In this document: positions 21,601 through 31,928 of the stretch, piece by piece
Layout: every line of letters begins with the position of its first letter
How positions within the stretch are numbered: position 1 is the first letter of the stretch
NCBI GenBank assembly: GCA_030849805.1
Contig: JASANZ010002266.1
Span: 62,001-126,000 of the forward strand
Source: Sergeia podlipaevii
Lineage: Eukaryota > Euglenozoa > Kinetoplastea > Trypanosomatida > Trypanosomatidae
Length of the DNA: 64,000 bases
Direction: 5' to 3'
Notes under the pieces: model-generated
Databases searched by the model: none
What the model was told of the DNA's origin: nothing
What the model saw: the letters and a program-made list of their open reading frames with translations, nothing else
Translations under genes and position numbers: made by a program

Positions 21601-22230
21601 CACGGTGACAACTGGCGCAGAACTTCCATTGATTACCTTCGACGATGTACTGCTAGTAATCGTTGCTGCCGCCTCCCCGCCTCGTCGAGTGCTACTGCTC
21701 CAGCGTTGGTGTCGCTCTCTCGCTGATATGGACTCTGAGAACGAAGACTGCGTCGTCCCAAGTCCGGCAGCAGCACCAGCAGCTATCGCGGAGGTAACTG
21801 ATGCCCAGGGACCACCTGCTGCTGCGGTGGACTCGATATATAGTGACGTTGGTTGATAACCACGCCGCTGTCTCCGAATAGACGATGTCGGTGGAGACTC
21901 GGTGGTCGCAAAAGCTCTGGACGATGTTGGGGCTTCTACATGGCTTGTTTCCTCAGTAGATGAGGTAGGGCTAGCCCGCATAGCTGCGGGTAATAATGAT
22001 ATTGGTGGCACAGTCGTCGAGACAATCGGAACTGTGTAACGCCGCGACGAGGAGGCTGGGTGTCCGCTATTGTCATATATATCGCTGCTGCAGCCCTCCG
22101 CATGAATTGGACTGGTCAAGGACGTTACAGCTGTGGCGTGAAATGTGAGAAAAGGAGAGGATATCACGCGGTGTGACGCACTCGTCTGTCCAGCATCCTC
22201 AACGTCAATTGGTCCATGCGACGTATCCAT
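18601..22230 (-). CDS. Hypothetical Ser/Thr/Ala-rich protein, 1209 aa
   Basis: I do not recognise this protein. It is dominated by Ser, Thr, Ala, Gly and Pro and is probably largely disordered, with many potential phosphorylation sites. Short ordered parts are a helical stretch around residues 350-390 with a Leu/Glu/Lys pattern and a second around 500-550 (Gln/Leu/Cys-rich). The last 60 residues are strongly charged and look like a coiled coil. The start at 22230 is chosen because the frame's earlier ATG (22308) lies upstream of a strong pyrimidine tract and AG at 22282-22281, so it should be removed by trans-splicing. The extension would be a hydrophobic Phe/Leu run that could be mistaken for a signal peptide. 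Confidence 0.75.
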   Translation of the reverse strand: MDTSHGPIDVEDAGQTSASHRVISSPFLTFHATAVTSLTSPIHAEGCSSDIYDNSGHPASSSRRYTVPIVSTTVPPISLLPAAMRASPTSSTEETSHVEAPTSSRAFATTESPPTSSIRRQRRGYQPTSLYIESTAAAGGPWASVTSAIAAGAAAGLGTTQSSFSESISARERHQRWSSSTRRGGEAAATITSSTSSKVINGSSAPVVTVLDGTSGSEVLTTATHALAGESGQQQLGRTSLKSSSLLRFQFGSPGGGLNGGVHGASGGTTATPLSSLRRTRLSTTSSGTATTTATTASTSTQATAYPALAAVSGADHLNRTRDVITVVPDTQDLEELRSVAAQLLKQWEAEVLVSNTFRRKYSNIANSMAAAATASTNTQSGASVSTLTPPDSQCNSVVNGSHETVWAQRPCSVSSTRSTGDGMCPATGAMTSVSPITVCASTPASRGLSRTVCTLSSMDSSGLTVSATEGVSAAVRTTLADPEATNEQLRQSLAQACMEASLLHQRLQQCEELLSAMKGRRTSQQEGAGTTAACTPFIPVSRVEKCNIICLPSPQHMCSPTLDTDNTSTTFSLMESKCVDTSRWSCAAVAGGSDNTAAEEKKDAEEREKKKCARINNSNDPMSAEVVVAKAVPQKSSPRSPMVDNDRECSVPADVLAVTTGESRAHTPEPELTGRPSTSPTAAAGNDLSPPPLPPQMKPTSTTSRGSRGSLLASTKLMVPGEEGTVRRTSRKEEMEGEETAAVPSTATASTPAIPVVVAAPEVPTAAISFGDIANRIREVELTKSAAAAAGPSFLSGEDVMLSTSARRHSRRREVRDAPTDSVAVSSSEASVDPPSSQLEASLLVLQKSTQNKSLSLSQANIFHSATPLSPPAKCQQHEHSGISPHASLNSAKQQGQVSSPPNGPATQKPLRATENVPSVRVGTTASPNILELTKFPEVYSSLVPAPPPGASPASLAANLESSSGPLGASTCNNGGGQGPMRLPTITVSVSRTNSLMNGSSGGRNVGGHFSVANASLSGTMVSTDDAFMLGPLGSSLGGNAGTFPPREDAALDTTSVNSHSLRSIHRRSLSSLNNGRLQPLQPSPTASIDVSLLHNIAPCTMGAVATAVSSSSATCVGGPLAATTTVGCSSHDGGGRKESITASTREEEAAVMRSQMVHLQEERERAAAAEESIGADAGRSMTDADRQREELRRWREEAAKLRGGISM

Positions 22231-23369
22231 GGCACACAAATGAAGAAGAAGAAGAGAAAAAAAAGGGGAAAAAAAGGCAACTAAAAAGAAAGAAAGAAAA
22301 AGATGCAAGCAAATATATATATATATATATTAATCACGGAATCACACACACACACACACAAAAAAAAAAAAAAAAGTTGTAAGAAAATTCAAAGTAAGAA
22401 ATAAATCTGAAGGAAACTTTTTTCAAAAAAAAAAAAAGGGATTGTGGTGGTAATGTTGGGAGAGGGATGTATCAAGAAAAGTACTTTACCCGCTACTTGC
22501 TCCTAGCAACTCCTCTCCGCTTTATATAAGTACACAACAAATATATATGCTCCTATAACTTCCACGTGCTATTTTCCCTCGCCTCGTTTTTCTCTTTTTT
22601 TTTTCTTTTGATATATAGCCTGCGTATATGTTGTGTACCAAGGAGAATGAATTCAAAATCCTTGAATATATAAATTTACTACGCTTTTACTATTTAATAT
22701 ATATATATATATATATATAAGCGTGTGGTAGATGCACACTGCCAAGTATAATAAATATCAGTGGCTTCTCTCTTAAAAAAAAAAAAAAAAATGATACCTT
22801 TCACCTCTATTCGTTTCTCTACTTTTCTTTTCTTTTCTGCGTGTAGAAGGTGATGGTGGGAGGTGAAACAGCCACGTTGTGCTTGTGCACGTGTTGATTC
22901 CTCCCAGGTTAAGGGCAATCAATGTGACTGCAGTATTTCCTAATTTGTATTAAGATGGTGCTGATCTGCTTAAAATTAATATTGGCTACAGCACACACTT
23001 TGTAATATTTAGTGAAAAAGAGAGGAGAAGAAGAAAAAAAAAAAAGATGATATTCACATAAAAAAAAAAAAAAAGGGAGAATGATAAGTGCCATGGTATT
23101 TCCCCAAATGCAACTTCGCTGCTGCAGCTATCCTTTATATACGGGTGATATATTACTTTTGTTTATCGACGCTACTCTGCAAATATAGATAGATAAAAAA
23201 AAAAAAGACATGCAAATCAGACGGCATGACTTTGTCATACAACAACAAAAAATAACAATAACAATAACAATAAAGAGCGGCAAACCAAATAGGTGTCTCA
23301 GCACTCGAAAAAAAAAAAACTGGCGCATAGCATGGCATGCATACGGAGTTGGTACGCACGCTTACCTGC
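22231..23369. other. Intergenic spacer, 1.1 kb
   Basis: No gene is seen. It holds AT runs at about 22315-22330 and 22699-22719, a CA run near 22345-22360 and several A homopolymers of 10-17 nt. Minus-strand ORFs end in Tyr-Ile repeats encoded by AT microsatellite and are discounted. Confidence 0.6.
22281..22301 (-). promoter_or_regulatory. Trans-splice acceptor of the 1209-aa protein gene
   Basis: A coding-strand tract of CTTTTTCTTTCTTTC type ends in AG at 22282-22281, 50 nt before the ATG at 22230. No other AG occurs before that ATG. It lies downstream of the alternative ATG at 22308 and so excludes it. Confidence 0.6.
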
Positions 23370-26300
23370 TTAGTATTGATCAGTGGGTCCAAAACGAAAG
23401 TTGGTAAAGTCGCTGTAGTTCCTCTGATAGACAGACTGAAGACCGCTTGTTTCAAGTTCATCAGAGGACCCGACCCTCTTGTTGATCGCAGAGCCGTTGG
23501 AAGCTCCACTGCCATCGCTAGATCTCGGAAACGGCGCGGATATTGACGGAGGAGGAGCCGCACTCGGCCCATTTCCCTGGAGTTGTTCTTTCACGCGCGA
23601 GAGAAACATTTCCTCCAGCTGACTAGGAAGTGAGACAACGTCCGTTCCCTCTTCACAGCCACAATCCGTCGCAACGGTGGAAGAATTTCCACGGCCTTCG
23701 ACATTGCTTCCGTGCACACGCTCGTAGAGCGCTATATACGGAGTATCTTGACTTCCATACACGCCGCCCTTTCCGTTAACGATATCCTCCATGACGTTAG
23801 GCGCGACCGCCATGACGCTGCCATCGTTTATACACACCCAGTTGGCGTAATAGTCAGCACTGACAGCCGCCTTCACCAGGCCTTCGCCGGCACCTCCATA
23901 AAGTATGGAAGATATCGTTGAGGTCGTCTGTGCATTGGTAGACAGGGCAGCTGTAAGTGCCTTCACATATGCTGCCACAGCTGTCTTCGACTCATCGCCC
24001 ATCTGTTGTCCACACCCACTGGGCACCGCCTCTTGTAAAGGCGCACTGGCGCCATCCTCGTCTTCGGCACGTCCATGGGCTCCTTCACCGGCTAATATGC
24101 CTTCGTCCTTTACGACTTCGTGGTGGCCATTTCCGTGAGCGCCACGAGAGGCTGCTCGAGCAAGCGTAAAGTAATGCCCACTTCTTGGGGTACTGCCGCT
24201 ATGGACAATTACCGCGCAAACGCGGTATGGCACGTGGACGCTACGGCTCGTGGATATGTCAATGACACTGTCATCCCTAGAGGAGGCAGCCTCCGTGTGT
24301 GCAGCTAGATCTGCCACGACAACTGAAAGGAGAACCACTTCGTCGAGGATGACCGCATCACAAACCTTCTCGTAGTCGCAGGTGGTGCGGCTGTAGCGAA
24401 AGCGATTTAGCTGCAATGTGAGGTACTTTGGAATGTCGCGGACACCGTCGGCGTGCATCTCAGCAGCGGTTTCCTCCTCTACTTCAACTGGTGATGGTGC
24501 CTCGGCAAGGGTGCCCAACACGCACGTAGAGAGCGTTGTCGCCGTCCTTGTACCGCAGCGAGTGCACTCCAGTCTGTTGTCTCCATCCATCTCCTCCACG
24601 TTTGCTCGTGGATCTGCGACGCGCCACACAAGGGTCTGCAAGTGTACTGGGCACTCCTTCATTTCCTCTGTCCCCGCCGCTGCGCTGCTACTTGGATGCC
24701 ATTCAATTGCAAGAGGGGGATCTGTTTTCCCCTCCTCCCTCCCGTCATCCTCCACTACATTCGGTGCTACGTGTGCGGTTGCGGTAAGAGACACTATCTG
24801 CGCGTCACTACTGCTGGGTTCCGCACTATGTGGCGGTTTTTCATCGCTCGATGCGGCTGTCGTGGGTGTACTGGTAGAGCTTGCACTGCTCACTTCAGAG
24901 TCAGCGGCGGCCCCACCACCACTATCCAAGGCACCTCCGTATCGGTACGTTGTGACAGCAGTCATCGCGAGTTCCTTGGCAACGTGTACATCCACGACAG
25001 CGAAACGTGGCGGTGAAACTTCCTGCGCGACAAGAAGGGGTGGACACGTCAAAGCCAAAGGCTGCTGCTCAACTGCATCTGGGCTGTCTCTGGCGTTCAT
25101 GTGTTTCTTTGTCGTGAACTCGCCATCACCGATCATTTCGTCCCTGGGAGAACAACCCTCAGTTCTTAGCGACGCCACCGCAGGAGTGATGGAGGTACCA
25201 GACTCGCACTGCCCATGACTGTGCATGAGAGGCACGCTCAAGTCCCAGAAGCTGCTGCGCGTGCTGCGTGTATGACCACATTGCTTACACCGCATCGCTG
25301 CCATGGTGGTACCCCCAAACCAGCGGGAGAAACCCGTGCTGATAACTGTGGCAGCACCTGAAGCACTCGTGTGCTCAGTGCTCGTCTCGGACTCCGCTGA
25401 GATCGCTGCTTGATCCTCTTCCACTGTTGTCGTAACGGTCCTGCCAGCCGCATCTGGTGAGTCCCGCTGCTGCTCCTTCTTCTCAGCATTGTCTAGGCAC
25501 TCTAGCAGCACCTTGGAGAACTCTGACGCGTCTTGCTGCGAGTGCTCATTAAACGGACTCGGCAGCGCGCTTACAAACAGCGCAGGGTTGATTATTGTGG
25601 TTCCAAGGTCCCGCGACACCCTCCACTGCATTTCAGCCAGTAGTAGCGAAAAGCACAAATACGCCCTTGTTGCCGTCGACATCGTCCCGAAGGCACCCAC
25701 GCCACATGACACCACAGCACCAGCGCCTAACACGGTGAGCAGAGAGAGGGAAGTGACGGTGAGGGGGTCTGTGGCACCGGCAAGCAGAGGAGAAGACTTG
25801 CTGCCGGCATCATTGGTCTTCTCATTGACATCAAGCGCGGCGACAGGGTAATTTACTGATGGCATTTCACTTGTAAGCGCACACAGCAGTGACGCTACCT
25901 TGTGAACCACTTCCCTGCGGAACCCAGTGGCACAGAATAGGAGTTGAGTGACACTGTTGAGGAAGCACGTGTTGCCAGTGTTCTCCAGTCCAACAAACAA
26001 CGCCACAGGACCCGAGGCCATTATCTGGGCTGCTGGTGCCGCTGAAGCTACCACCGCAACGCCAAAATCAGCTGTAGTGGCCGCTGCAACGCCTGGGCAC
26101 TGAGCAGCCAATGACGTGGACGGTGCCTCCCATCGCTCTAGAGCACGCTCCGCACCAACACATTTGCCAGTACCTTCGTCCATAGCCATGCTGTTCCCCA
26201 CAGCAGGCAGGGTCGCTGCACCAGGTGGATCGATTAGCATAGGTTCCCATTGCGCATCCTCAGGAAGCGCGGGGATGAAGGCACTGGAAGCTGTAGCAGC

Positions 26301-27812
26301 CGCAGGTACTTTTAAATCTGCCGCTACGGTCGAGCTGCCACCTTCAGTTACCCCCATGCCACGCCCGCCTTCGTTATATCTCACCACATCACTACAAATC
26401 AGCTGAACGCACTTGTAGGCTACGTTGCTACCAACTAGTCCTTCCTGCACCGCTACAGATAATATCGGAAAGTCATTGCATAAAGAAAAGGTACTAGAAA
26501 GAACTGGCAGACCAGCTAGCGTACCCGCATTAAGCTGAAGCAGCGTCACCATATCGCGAGTGTTGGCATCGTCACCGATAAGACCCCAGTGTGGTTGATA
26601 CGCATCAAGAATCTCAATAGCAGTGCGCGCGATGGAAACAATAGCCCGCGCAAGACGACCAGAGCCACCACGGTCTGAGTTTCTTTCTACAGCACTGGTA
26701 CACATACACGACCAACCTCGCCACCGCAGGTGTGCATTGAAGTCTTCAAGCCGATATGTTCCTCGCGCGCGTTCATTGGAGTAGTACACAATCCCAGTTA
26801 CCTGTAGTGGTGTGTCACTGTCATTGATACCGTTACCACTTTGACTGCAGCTCTGTGCGCCTGCCTCAGACGTTTGTGCCTGTGTTGATATCTTCACACC
26901 AGCAAAGAAGTAGGTCAAAGACGCTACGGCATGCACCGCCTTCAGCTGACGGATGATACTCTCTATGCTCTCCTCCTCCGCCCCAAGCGCACCAGTACTA
27001 GCGAGCTCTACCCTTGTCTCCAGCGCGTCAGCAAGCGCCTCAAAGATACCATCAAGACACCAACACGCATCTGTCACTGTAGTACGGTGCTCCGAGATGG
27101 AGCACTCCGCAGGAGCCGCTATCTCACCTTCCTCCTCTACTTCCTCTCTGTCGTTGGCCGCTTTCCCTTCGTCATCCAACACTCCACTGAACGTCCAGTC
27201 TTCCACACCATATGAGAGGAAGCCGCAGAGAACACCTCTAAACAGTTCTGGATGCACCTGTGCACTCACCGCTGTCAAGACGACATGAGCAATGCATCGT
27301 GTGTGCCTCGCCGCTTTTTCGTTTTCTTCCCGTGTCTCTGACTTGGTCATTGACAAGTCATGACAGAATATATCATGCCGCACAGTAGGGTAGGAGGAGA
27401 CAACCACTCCACGCGCGAGCGCTAGGCCAAGACGAAAGAGATTAGAACAAGACGAACATGTCGACGCATTGCCCACCTGATGTTTGCGCTCCGACTTTAT
27501 GTGCCAATTGTTAAGCATCAGCAACCTAGATATAATGTACTTGGCCACCACGAGGACATTCGTCGAGGACTGGTTTGTCAGTCTCTCCTCTTCCTCTTCA
27601 ACATTGATAGTAGTGGCGGCTGCTAGCGCAGTGTCAATCTCTATGCCGCAGCTAGCGTTAGATGCGGAGAACACACGCAAAATAGAATTCTCTGGTCTGT
27701 ATGGGAGCTGTGTATTCTGATACCGCCTAGAGCGGATAGACTGAGCTGTAACACGGGGCGACTGTGGACCTGATGCTGCTGCAGGCTGGAATGACGCCAA
27801 GAAGGGAGGCAT
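23370..27812 (-). CDS. Ubiquitin carboxyl-terminal hydrolase, USP (C19) family
   Basis: This 1480-aa cysteine protease removes ubiquitin from proteins. The catalytic domain begins at about residue 605: the Cys box GLENTGNTCFLNS places C616, the His box SGSTPRSGHYF places H1213, and WVCINDGSV places D1330. Two CxxC pairs (RCKQCG and ECTRCG) form the zinc-binding fingers module. It carries large Ser/Ala/Glu-rich insertions inside the catalytic domain, an unrecognised N-terminal region of about 600 residues and a disordered C-terminal tail of about 110 residues. The start is uncertain. Between the long pyrimidine tract upstream (about 27870-27900) and the ATG at 27812 there is no AG; the first AG falls about 25 nt inside the frame. 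If that acceptor is used, M99 or M155 would be the start. The catalytic part is unaffected. Confidence 0.93.
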   Translation of the reverse strand: MPPFLASFQPAAASGPQSPRVTAQSIRSRRYQNTQLPYRPENSILRVFSASNASCGIEIDTALAAATTINVEEEEERLTNQSSTNVLVVAKYIISRLLMLNNWHIKSERKHQVGNASTCSSCSNLFRLGLALARGVVVSSYPTVRHDIFCHDLSMTKSETREENEKAARHTRCIAHVVLTAVSAQVHPELFRGVLCGFLSYGVEDWTFSGVLDDEGKAANDREEVEEEGEIAAPAECSISEHRTTVTDACWCLDGIFEALADALETRVELASTGALGAEEESIESIIRQLKAVHAVASLTYFFAGVKISTQAQTSEAGAQSCSQSGNGINDSDTPLQVTGIVYYSNERARGTYRLEDFNAHLRWRGWSCMCTSAVERNSDRGGSGRLARAIVSIARTAIEILDAYQPHWGLIGDDANTRDMVTLLQLNAGTLAGLPVLSSTFSLCNDFPILSVAVQEGLVGSNVAYKCVQLICSDVVRYNEGGRGMGVTEGGSSTVAADLKVPAAATASSAFIPALPEDAQWEPMLIDPPGAATLPAVGNSMAMDEGTGKCVGAERALERWEAPSTSLAAQCPGVAAATTADFGVAVVASAAPAAQIMASGPVALFVGLENTGNTCFLNSVTQLLFCATGFRREVVHKVASLLCALTSEMPSVNYPVAALDVNEKTNDAGSKSSPLLAGATDPLTVTSLSLLTVLGAGAVVSCGVGAFGTMSTATRAYLCFSLLLAEMQWRVSRDLGTTIINPALFVSALPSPFNEHSQQDASEFSKVLLECLDNAEKKEQQRDSPDAAGRTVTTTVEEDQAAISAESETSTEHTSASGAATVISTGFSRWFGGTTMAAMRCKQCGHTRSTRSSFWDLSVPLMHSHGQCESGTSITPAVASLRTEGCSPRDEMIGDGEFTTKKHMNARDSPDAVEQQPLALTCPPLLVAQEVSPPRFAVVDVHVAKELAMTAVTTYRYGGALDSGGGAAADSEVSSASSTSTPTTAASSDEKPPHSAEPSSSDAQIVSLTATAHVAPNVVEDDGREEGKTDPPLAIEWHPSSSAAAGTEEMKECPVHLQTLVWRVADPRANVEEMDGDNRLECTRCGTRTATTLSTCVLGTLAEAPSPVEVEEETAAEMHADGVRDIPKYLTLQLNRFRYSRTTCDYEKVCDAVILDEVVLLSVVVADLAAHTEAASSRDDSVIDISTSRSVHVPYRVCAVIVHSGSTPRSGHYFTLARAASRGAHGNGHHEVVKDEGILAGEGAHGRAEDEDGASAPLQEAVPSGCGQQMGDESKTAVAAYVKALTAALSTNAQTTSTISSILYGGAGEGLVKAAVSADYYANWVCINDGSVMAVAPNVMEDIVNGKGGVYGSQDTPYIALYERVHGSNVEGRGNSSTVATDCGCEEGTDVVSLPSQLEEMFLSRVKEQLQGNGPSAAPPPSISAPFPRSSDGSGASNGSAINKRVGSSDELETSGLQSVYQRNYSDFTNFRFGPTDQY

Positions 27813-28340
27813 GGGTTGGAGTCAAGTATACGAATATGCAGGTAATGCATCAAATAAATGAACAGAAAAATGCGTAAAGAAAAAAAAAGAGAAAAAAGAC
27901 TTTGTATGTACGTGTGTGACTATGGCTATGACTATATCGTCTATGTACACTTACACACGTATGCACAACAAATAGAAATACGTAGCTACTGCAGATAGAG
28001 ATGAAATAGAATAATAATAAAAAAAGTGCAGAATAAAAACCCCCCAACGGAAATGTATGTGAATCCACAGCACTAAGTACTCCGGTAGAATAGTTCAAGA
28101 AGAATAATAATGAAAAAAAGGAGAGTGCAGTAATGTGCAATAATATTGCATGTGCAACGATGTCGCGTAAAAAAATAAATTTACGTATTGCAAGTTGCTT
28201 CTCATCGAGACACGTATATGTTTTCGTCCGTGTAGGTATGTGAATGTAAAATAACAACAAGAAAAGAGACATATATAGCCCCTGGTATGCATCTATGCAC
28301 GATACATGAGTCAATACTTGTAAAAAGAAAAAAAAGGAGA
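27813..28340. other. Intergenic spacer
   Basis: No gene is seen. The pyrimidine tract at about 27876-27900 on the coding strand is the likely splice signal of the USP gene. Confidence 0.6.
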
Positions 28341-31154
28341 TCACATGTCTAGAAGTGTTCGCGCTGTCTGCGCTCGTAGATTTAGCGATATCAGCCCTGC
28401 CAACTGCAGTTCTCGCAAAGCCACGATAAGTTCTTCGTCACCAACCTGACACACTTGCTGCAGCTGCACAAGAGGCACGTGCTTCTCCGCACTGGTGCGG
28501 CAGATCAAGGCATGGGTGGTCAGTAGGTACAGCACGCGCACACTGTCAGGGATCAGTGAGCTGTAGAAGTTATTCATGGACAGCATAGCGGGGAGGTCAT
28601 GGGAGTCTACGGAAAGGCTTTCCTGGATGCTGCCATCTGGTAGCGACTGCAATGGATGTTCTTGCTGGAGGGCCTGCATGCGTGCTCGAAGAAGCTGCCC
28701 AGATGTAGCGGCGGCGCGACTGAGCTCCACAAGAGAATCATGAGGCTGAAGAAGGGCTAGCAGTACACTGCGTTGCAGCTGCGAGGAAACTGTGGTGAAC
28801 ATGTTTGACATGCACATCCACGCCGGCACAGTACTGACTGCGTTCAGCGCAGAGGTTGTATCTGCTTGCTGGTCGAGCTGCGTTCCTGTTGGCAAGAAAA
28901 CAGATGAAGACATAGCGACCTCATAGAAGGGCACAAGATACTCTAGCGTGTGCGCTGCCTTCTCCCCCTCTGTTCGCACGTGCACTGGCCCACCACCTCC
29001 TCCTGCAATCGCGCAGCCACGCAAAGCGCGAGACCCGTCCATGTCACCGACAGGAACAGCTATTACGGACCTCCTTTCGCGATCATAAATGGCAGCGAGA
29101 GCCCCGGCAACGCCTGGCACACGAAGCAAACGCATTCCGCGTCTGTACACGAGATCACTGTAGAGAAGACAAAACAACACCGAGGCGGAAGCAGAGGTAC
29201 TCCTTGGAGCAATGGACACACTGCCGCCCGCACCCATGGACTCTTCCACTTGTGCGGACCATGCCGAGGACGCGACGAGAAGTGCCTCAATGATATCCAT
29301 AGAGTCATGATGAAAACTCAACGCAGACGTGCGCACACGAGATGTGAGCTGCACTTCATCTGATCCAACACGGTCCACCCCTGCAGCGCCATCCATGCAG
29401 CTCCCACTTCCATCGCCATTCTCCTTCTCGATACTGCTGTCGTGATCTGTATGGTTGCTGTCGCCGACACCACAGCTGTCTCCGCTACTTTCAGCCCAGC
29501 TCGAGCTGACAGAGAAGGGCATAAGTACGGCGTGCATTGCGATGAGCATGTCCTCTGTCGAGTGGCGTGCTGTCCATGCAACCTTCAGTGTTTGAAGTAT
29601 GGCAGGCGTAACGATCACAGGAAAGCGGCGTAACGACTCACGAAGAAAGCAGCAGAGAGGTAGGTTGCTCGGCCGCAAGAAGACTAGCTCAGGGTCACGT
29701 AGCAGCGTATTCTCCCAAAGTAGCTGCTTTTGTTGTTGTACGTTCGTCGAAGTCTTGCTGTCCAATCTCTTTTTATCCGTGCATGTGGAGCTGTCGTCTG
29801 TTTGGTTTCCTTCGGGCTCTAAGAGAGAGAACAGATGCGGACTCCACAGCACTGCCAAACGTCGTGCCTTCTCAAGCGGTGAGGCAGCAGGGTCAATGGC
29901 GGTAGAGTTGCTACCTCTATTAAATTGCTCCATATTCGTGTCAGCGTCCTGCGTGTACAGCCGCACGCTATATCTGTGTCCAAGCGAAGCAAGGATACCT
30001 CGCTCCAGGTGTGCCGCGCCGTACGCGTGATCGGCGGGAAGCAGTAGCACAGCAACGTGCGCATGCCACCCAGTACGGCGCAGACGAGCTCGATACAAGG
30101 CACACACTGCAGTAATATCATGCAGGAACAAATAGAGAGGGTCGGCACCGTGGCGGAGCTTACGCGTGCCGCCTCCAGATGTACCACCAGATGCTGCCTC
30201 CACCTTCCGTTTCCGTCCTGCAGAGCCGGCCGCACCGGCGTGACCACTGGATGACAGCGTCGCCCTGTTGTCCGACGTACACCGCACCAACAGAAGCAGT
30301 CGCCGAACCGTATGAACTGGCCGTGCTGCATCCGCATGCTCACCTTGTGGGTGTCTGGCAGTGACGTTGTGCAGTTCCGCATGATCCCTTTCAGTTCCGC
30401 GAGACCGCTTCCTGCGCGCTCCGCCACCGCCACAGGTAATACGGCGACCCTGACGACCTTCCATCCTCTTCAGCTGTTCTGCTTTCTGTCTTCCTTTTTC
30501 ATCTGTGGCGCGCACACCCGCCTCCTGCAAAGCCGTCCACTCCCGTGCCCCCGCCTCCACATCAGCACACCACGCTCTCACCGCGTCCACGCAGCCATGC
30601 CGCGCTGCAAGCACAGTATCACCCCCAACTGTTTGCAGAATTTTAGAGGGGCCCTCAACCGCCGCCCCTGCCGCAGCAGCAACGGCAGTAGAGGCCACAC
30701 AACTCTGGTCCTTCTCTGAGCCACCTAGCTCCGCGGCAATCAAGTTTACCGATAGTACTCGGGCAAACCCACTTGAAGAAAAATATTCGCTGAGCGCTGA
30801 GCGGCCACCGCTCGTCGTCACCGACATGAGTGTGTTGGCAGCAATCACGAGTGGAATAAACTCATGCCACGCCACCAAGCCGTCTGGAGCTTTCACAGTA
30901 GTCACGGCAGTGGGAGCAGAAAAGAAAGAAGACGACAAAGTAGGCGATGGAACATGGATGCTGCACGGGTCTGCACTGGTGCTGTGAGTGTGGTCTGCAG
31001 CACTGGAGCTTCCAGGTGCCACGGATGGAGCTTTCAGCGTAGCAACCCACGCATCCCCACGTAGAAACTGCGCAACAGTGTCTAACTCAGTTGGCATTAG
31101 GGCCTCCTCCACACGCTCCACAACCCCGCTGAGATACGCATAGACATCAGTCAT
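28341..31154 (-). CDS. Hypothetical protein, 938 aa, with a winged-helix-like C-terminus
   Basis: I do not recognise this protein with confidence. The N-terminus is helical and Leu-rich, followed by a Ser/Ala-rich linker, a strongly basic Arg/Lys/Gly segment (about residues 230-320, possible nuclear localisation), an alpha/beta-looking middle (LYLFLHDITAVCALYRARL, then VAVLLLPADHAYG) and further helices. The last 70 residues (VRVLYLLTTHAL, LVQLQQVC and LIVALRELQLAGLISL) have the helix-helix-strand spacing of a winged helix, as at the ends of ORC and PCI-type subunits. A divergent origin-recognition or similar nuclear complex subunit is possible but is only a guess. The start is the ATG at 31154; the frame extends further only through a TTG, and a T12CC tract with AG lies between. 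Confidence 0.75.
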   Translation of the reverse strand: MTDVYAYLSGVVERVEEALMPTELDTVAQFLRGDAWVATLKAPSVAPGSSSAADHTHSTSADPCSIHVPSPTLSSSFFSAPTAVTTVKAPDGLVAWHEFIPLVIAANTLMSVTTSGGRSALSEYFSSSGFARVLSVNLIAAELGGSEKDQSCVASTAVAAAAGAAVEGPSKILQTVGGDTVLAARHGCVDAVRAWCADVEAGAREWTALQEAGVRATDEKGRQKAEQLKRMEGRQGRRITCGGGGARRKRSRGTERDHAELHNVTARHPQGEHADAARPVHTVRRLLLLVRCTSDNRATLSSSGHAGAAGSAGRKRKVEAASGGTSGGGTRKLRHGADPLYLFLHDITAVCALYRARLRRTGWHAHVAVLLLPADHAYGAAHLERGILASLGHRYSVRLYTQDADTNMEQFNRGSNSTAIDPAASPLEKARRLAVLWSPHLFSLLEPEGNQTDDSSTCTDKKRLDSKTSTNVQQQKQLLWENTLLRDPELVFLRPSNLPLCCFLRESLRRFPVIVTPAILQTLKVAWTARHSTEDMLIAMHAVLMPFSVSSSWAESSGDSCGVGDSNHTDHDSSIEKENGDGSGSCMDGAAGVDRVGSDEVQLTSRVRTSALSFHHDSMDIIEALLVASSAWSAQVEESMGAGGSVSIAPRSTSASASVLFCLLYSDLVYRRGMRLLRVPGVAGALAAIYDRERRSVIAVPVGDMDGSRALRGCAIAGGGGGPVHVRTEGEKAAHTLEYLVPFYEVAMSSSVFLPTGTQLDQQADTTSALNAVSTVPAWMCMSNMFTTVSSQLQRSVLLALLQPHDSLVELSRAAATSGQLLRARMQALQQEHPLQSLPDGSIQESLSVDSHDLPAMLSMNNFYSSLIPDSVRVLYLLTTHALICRTSAEKHVPLVQLQQVCQVGDEELIVALRELQLAGLISLNLRAQTARTLLDM

Positions 31155-31886
31155 TTTCACAAATATATTCACTAGCACAGCAACGCACCCGCTCGAAGGA
31201 AAAAAAAAAAAACGGAGGACGAGTCTTGTCTCTTCCAATTCAGTCGCTCAATCACGCCCTCTCTCCGCGCCTTCTCGCTCTATGCAATTCTTTGTTGTAT
31301 GCCACTATGTCTCAAACACGTTTTACCAACTGTGTGTATGTGTGTACGTACCTGCTATCGTAGAGATAGTGAGTTATAGAAGAGAAAAGCCCGTTACACT
31401 AGGAAAGGACAGAATGGTATATAGCTGATTGCCCTGCCACTGCAATGCTACTCAAACATCAAGGAAAAAGAGGAGTGGGGGGGGGGGGGTAAAAAAAAAA
31501 AATAGAGGGAGAGAAAAGAAGAGTAAGAGAGCAGCATATTAAAGGGCGAGGAATAAAAAGGGGGCGTTCTCAGAATATGGCAAACTGAACAAATATATAG
31601 AAGACAGTAAGAAAAGCCAAATAAACAATAACGATAAAAGGTTAAATATAGTGAAAGAGAATTTATATTTTTATATGATTTTTTTTCTTTTTATTTTTTT
31701 GCAACCAGGGCACTACTGTACACTGCCAAATAAAAAAAATAGTTAATAATAACCGGCAAGCAAGGTGGAGAAGCGCAAGCAGCATGGTGCCGCCGCTCTA
31801 CATGAAAAGAACAATACTCGAACCCCCACAACGCTAGATGAGATCTTTACAATTAAACAAACGGGCAATCAGCGTGCGGCCACTGA

Positions 31887-31928
<42 letters not shown>

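Noticed and set aside
24418..25218. 266-aa plus-strand ORF
   Set aside because: Antisense to the USP coding sequence, Ser/Cys-rich, with no splice signal on that strand.
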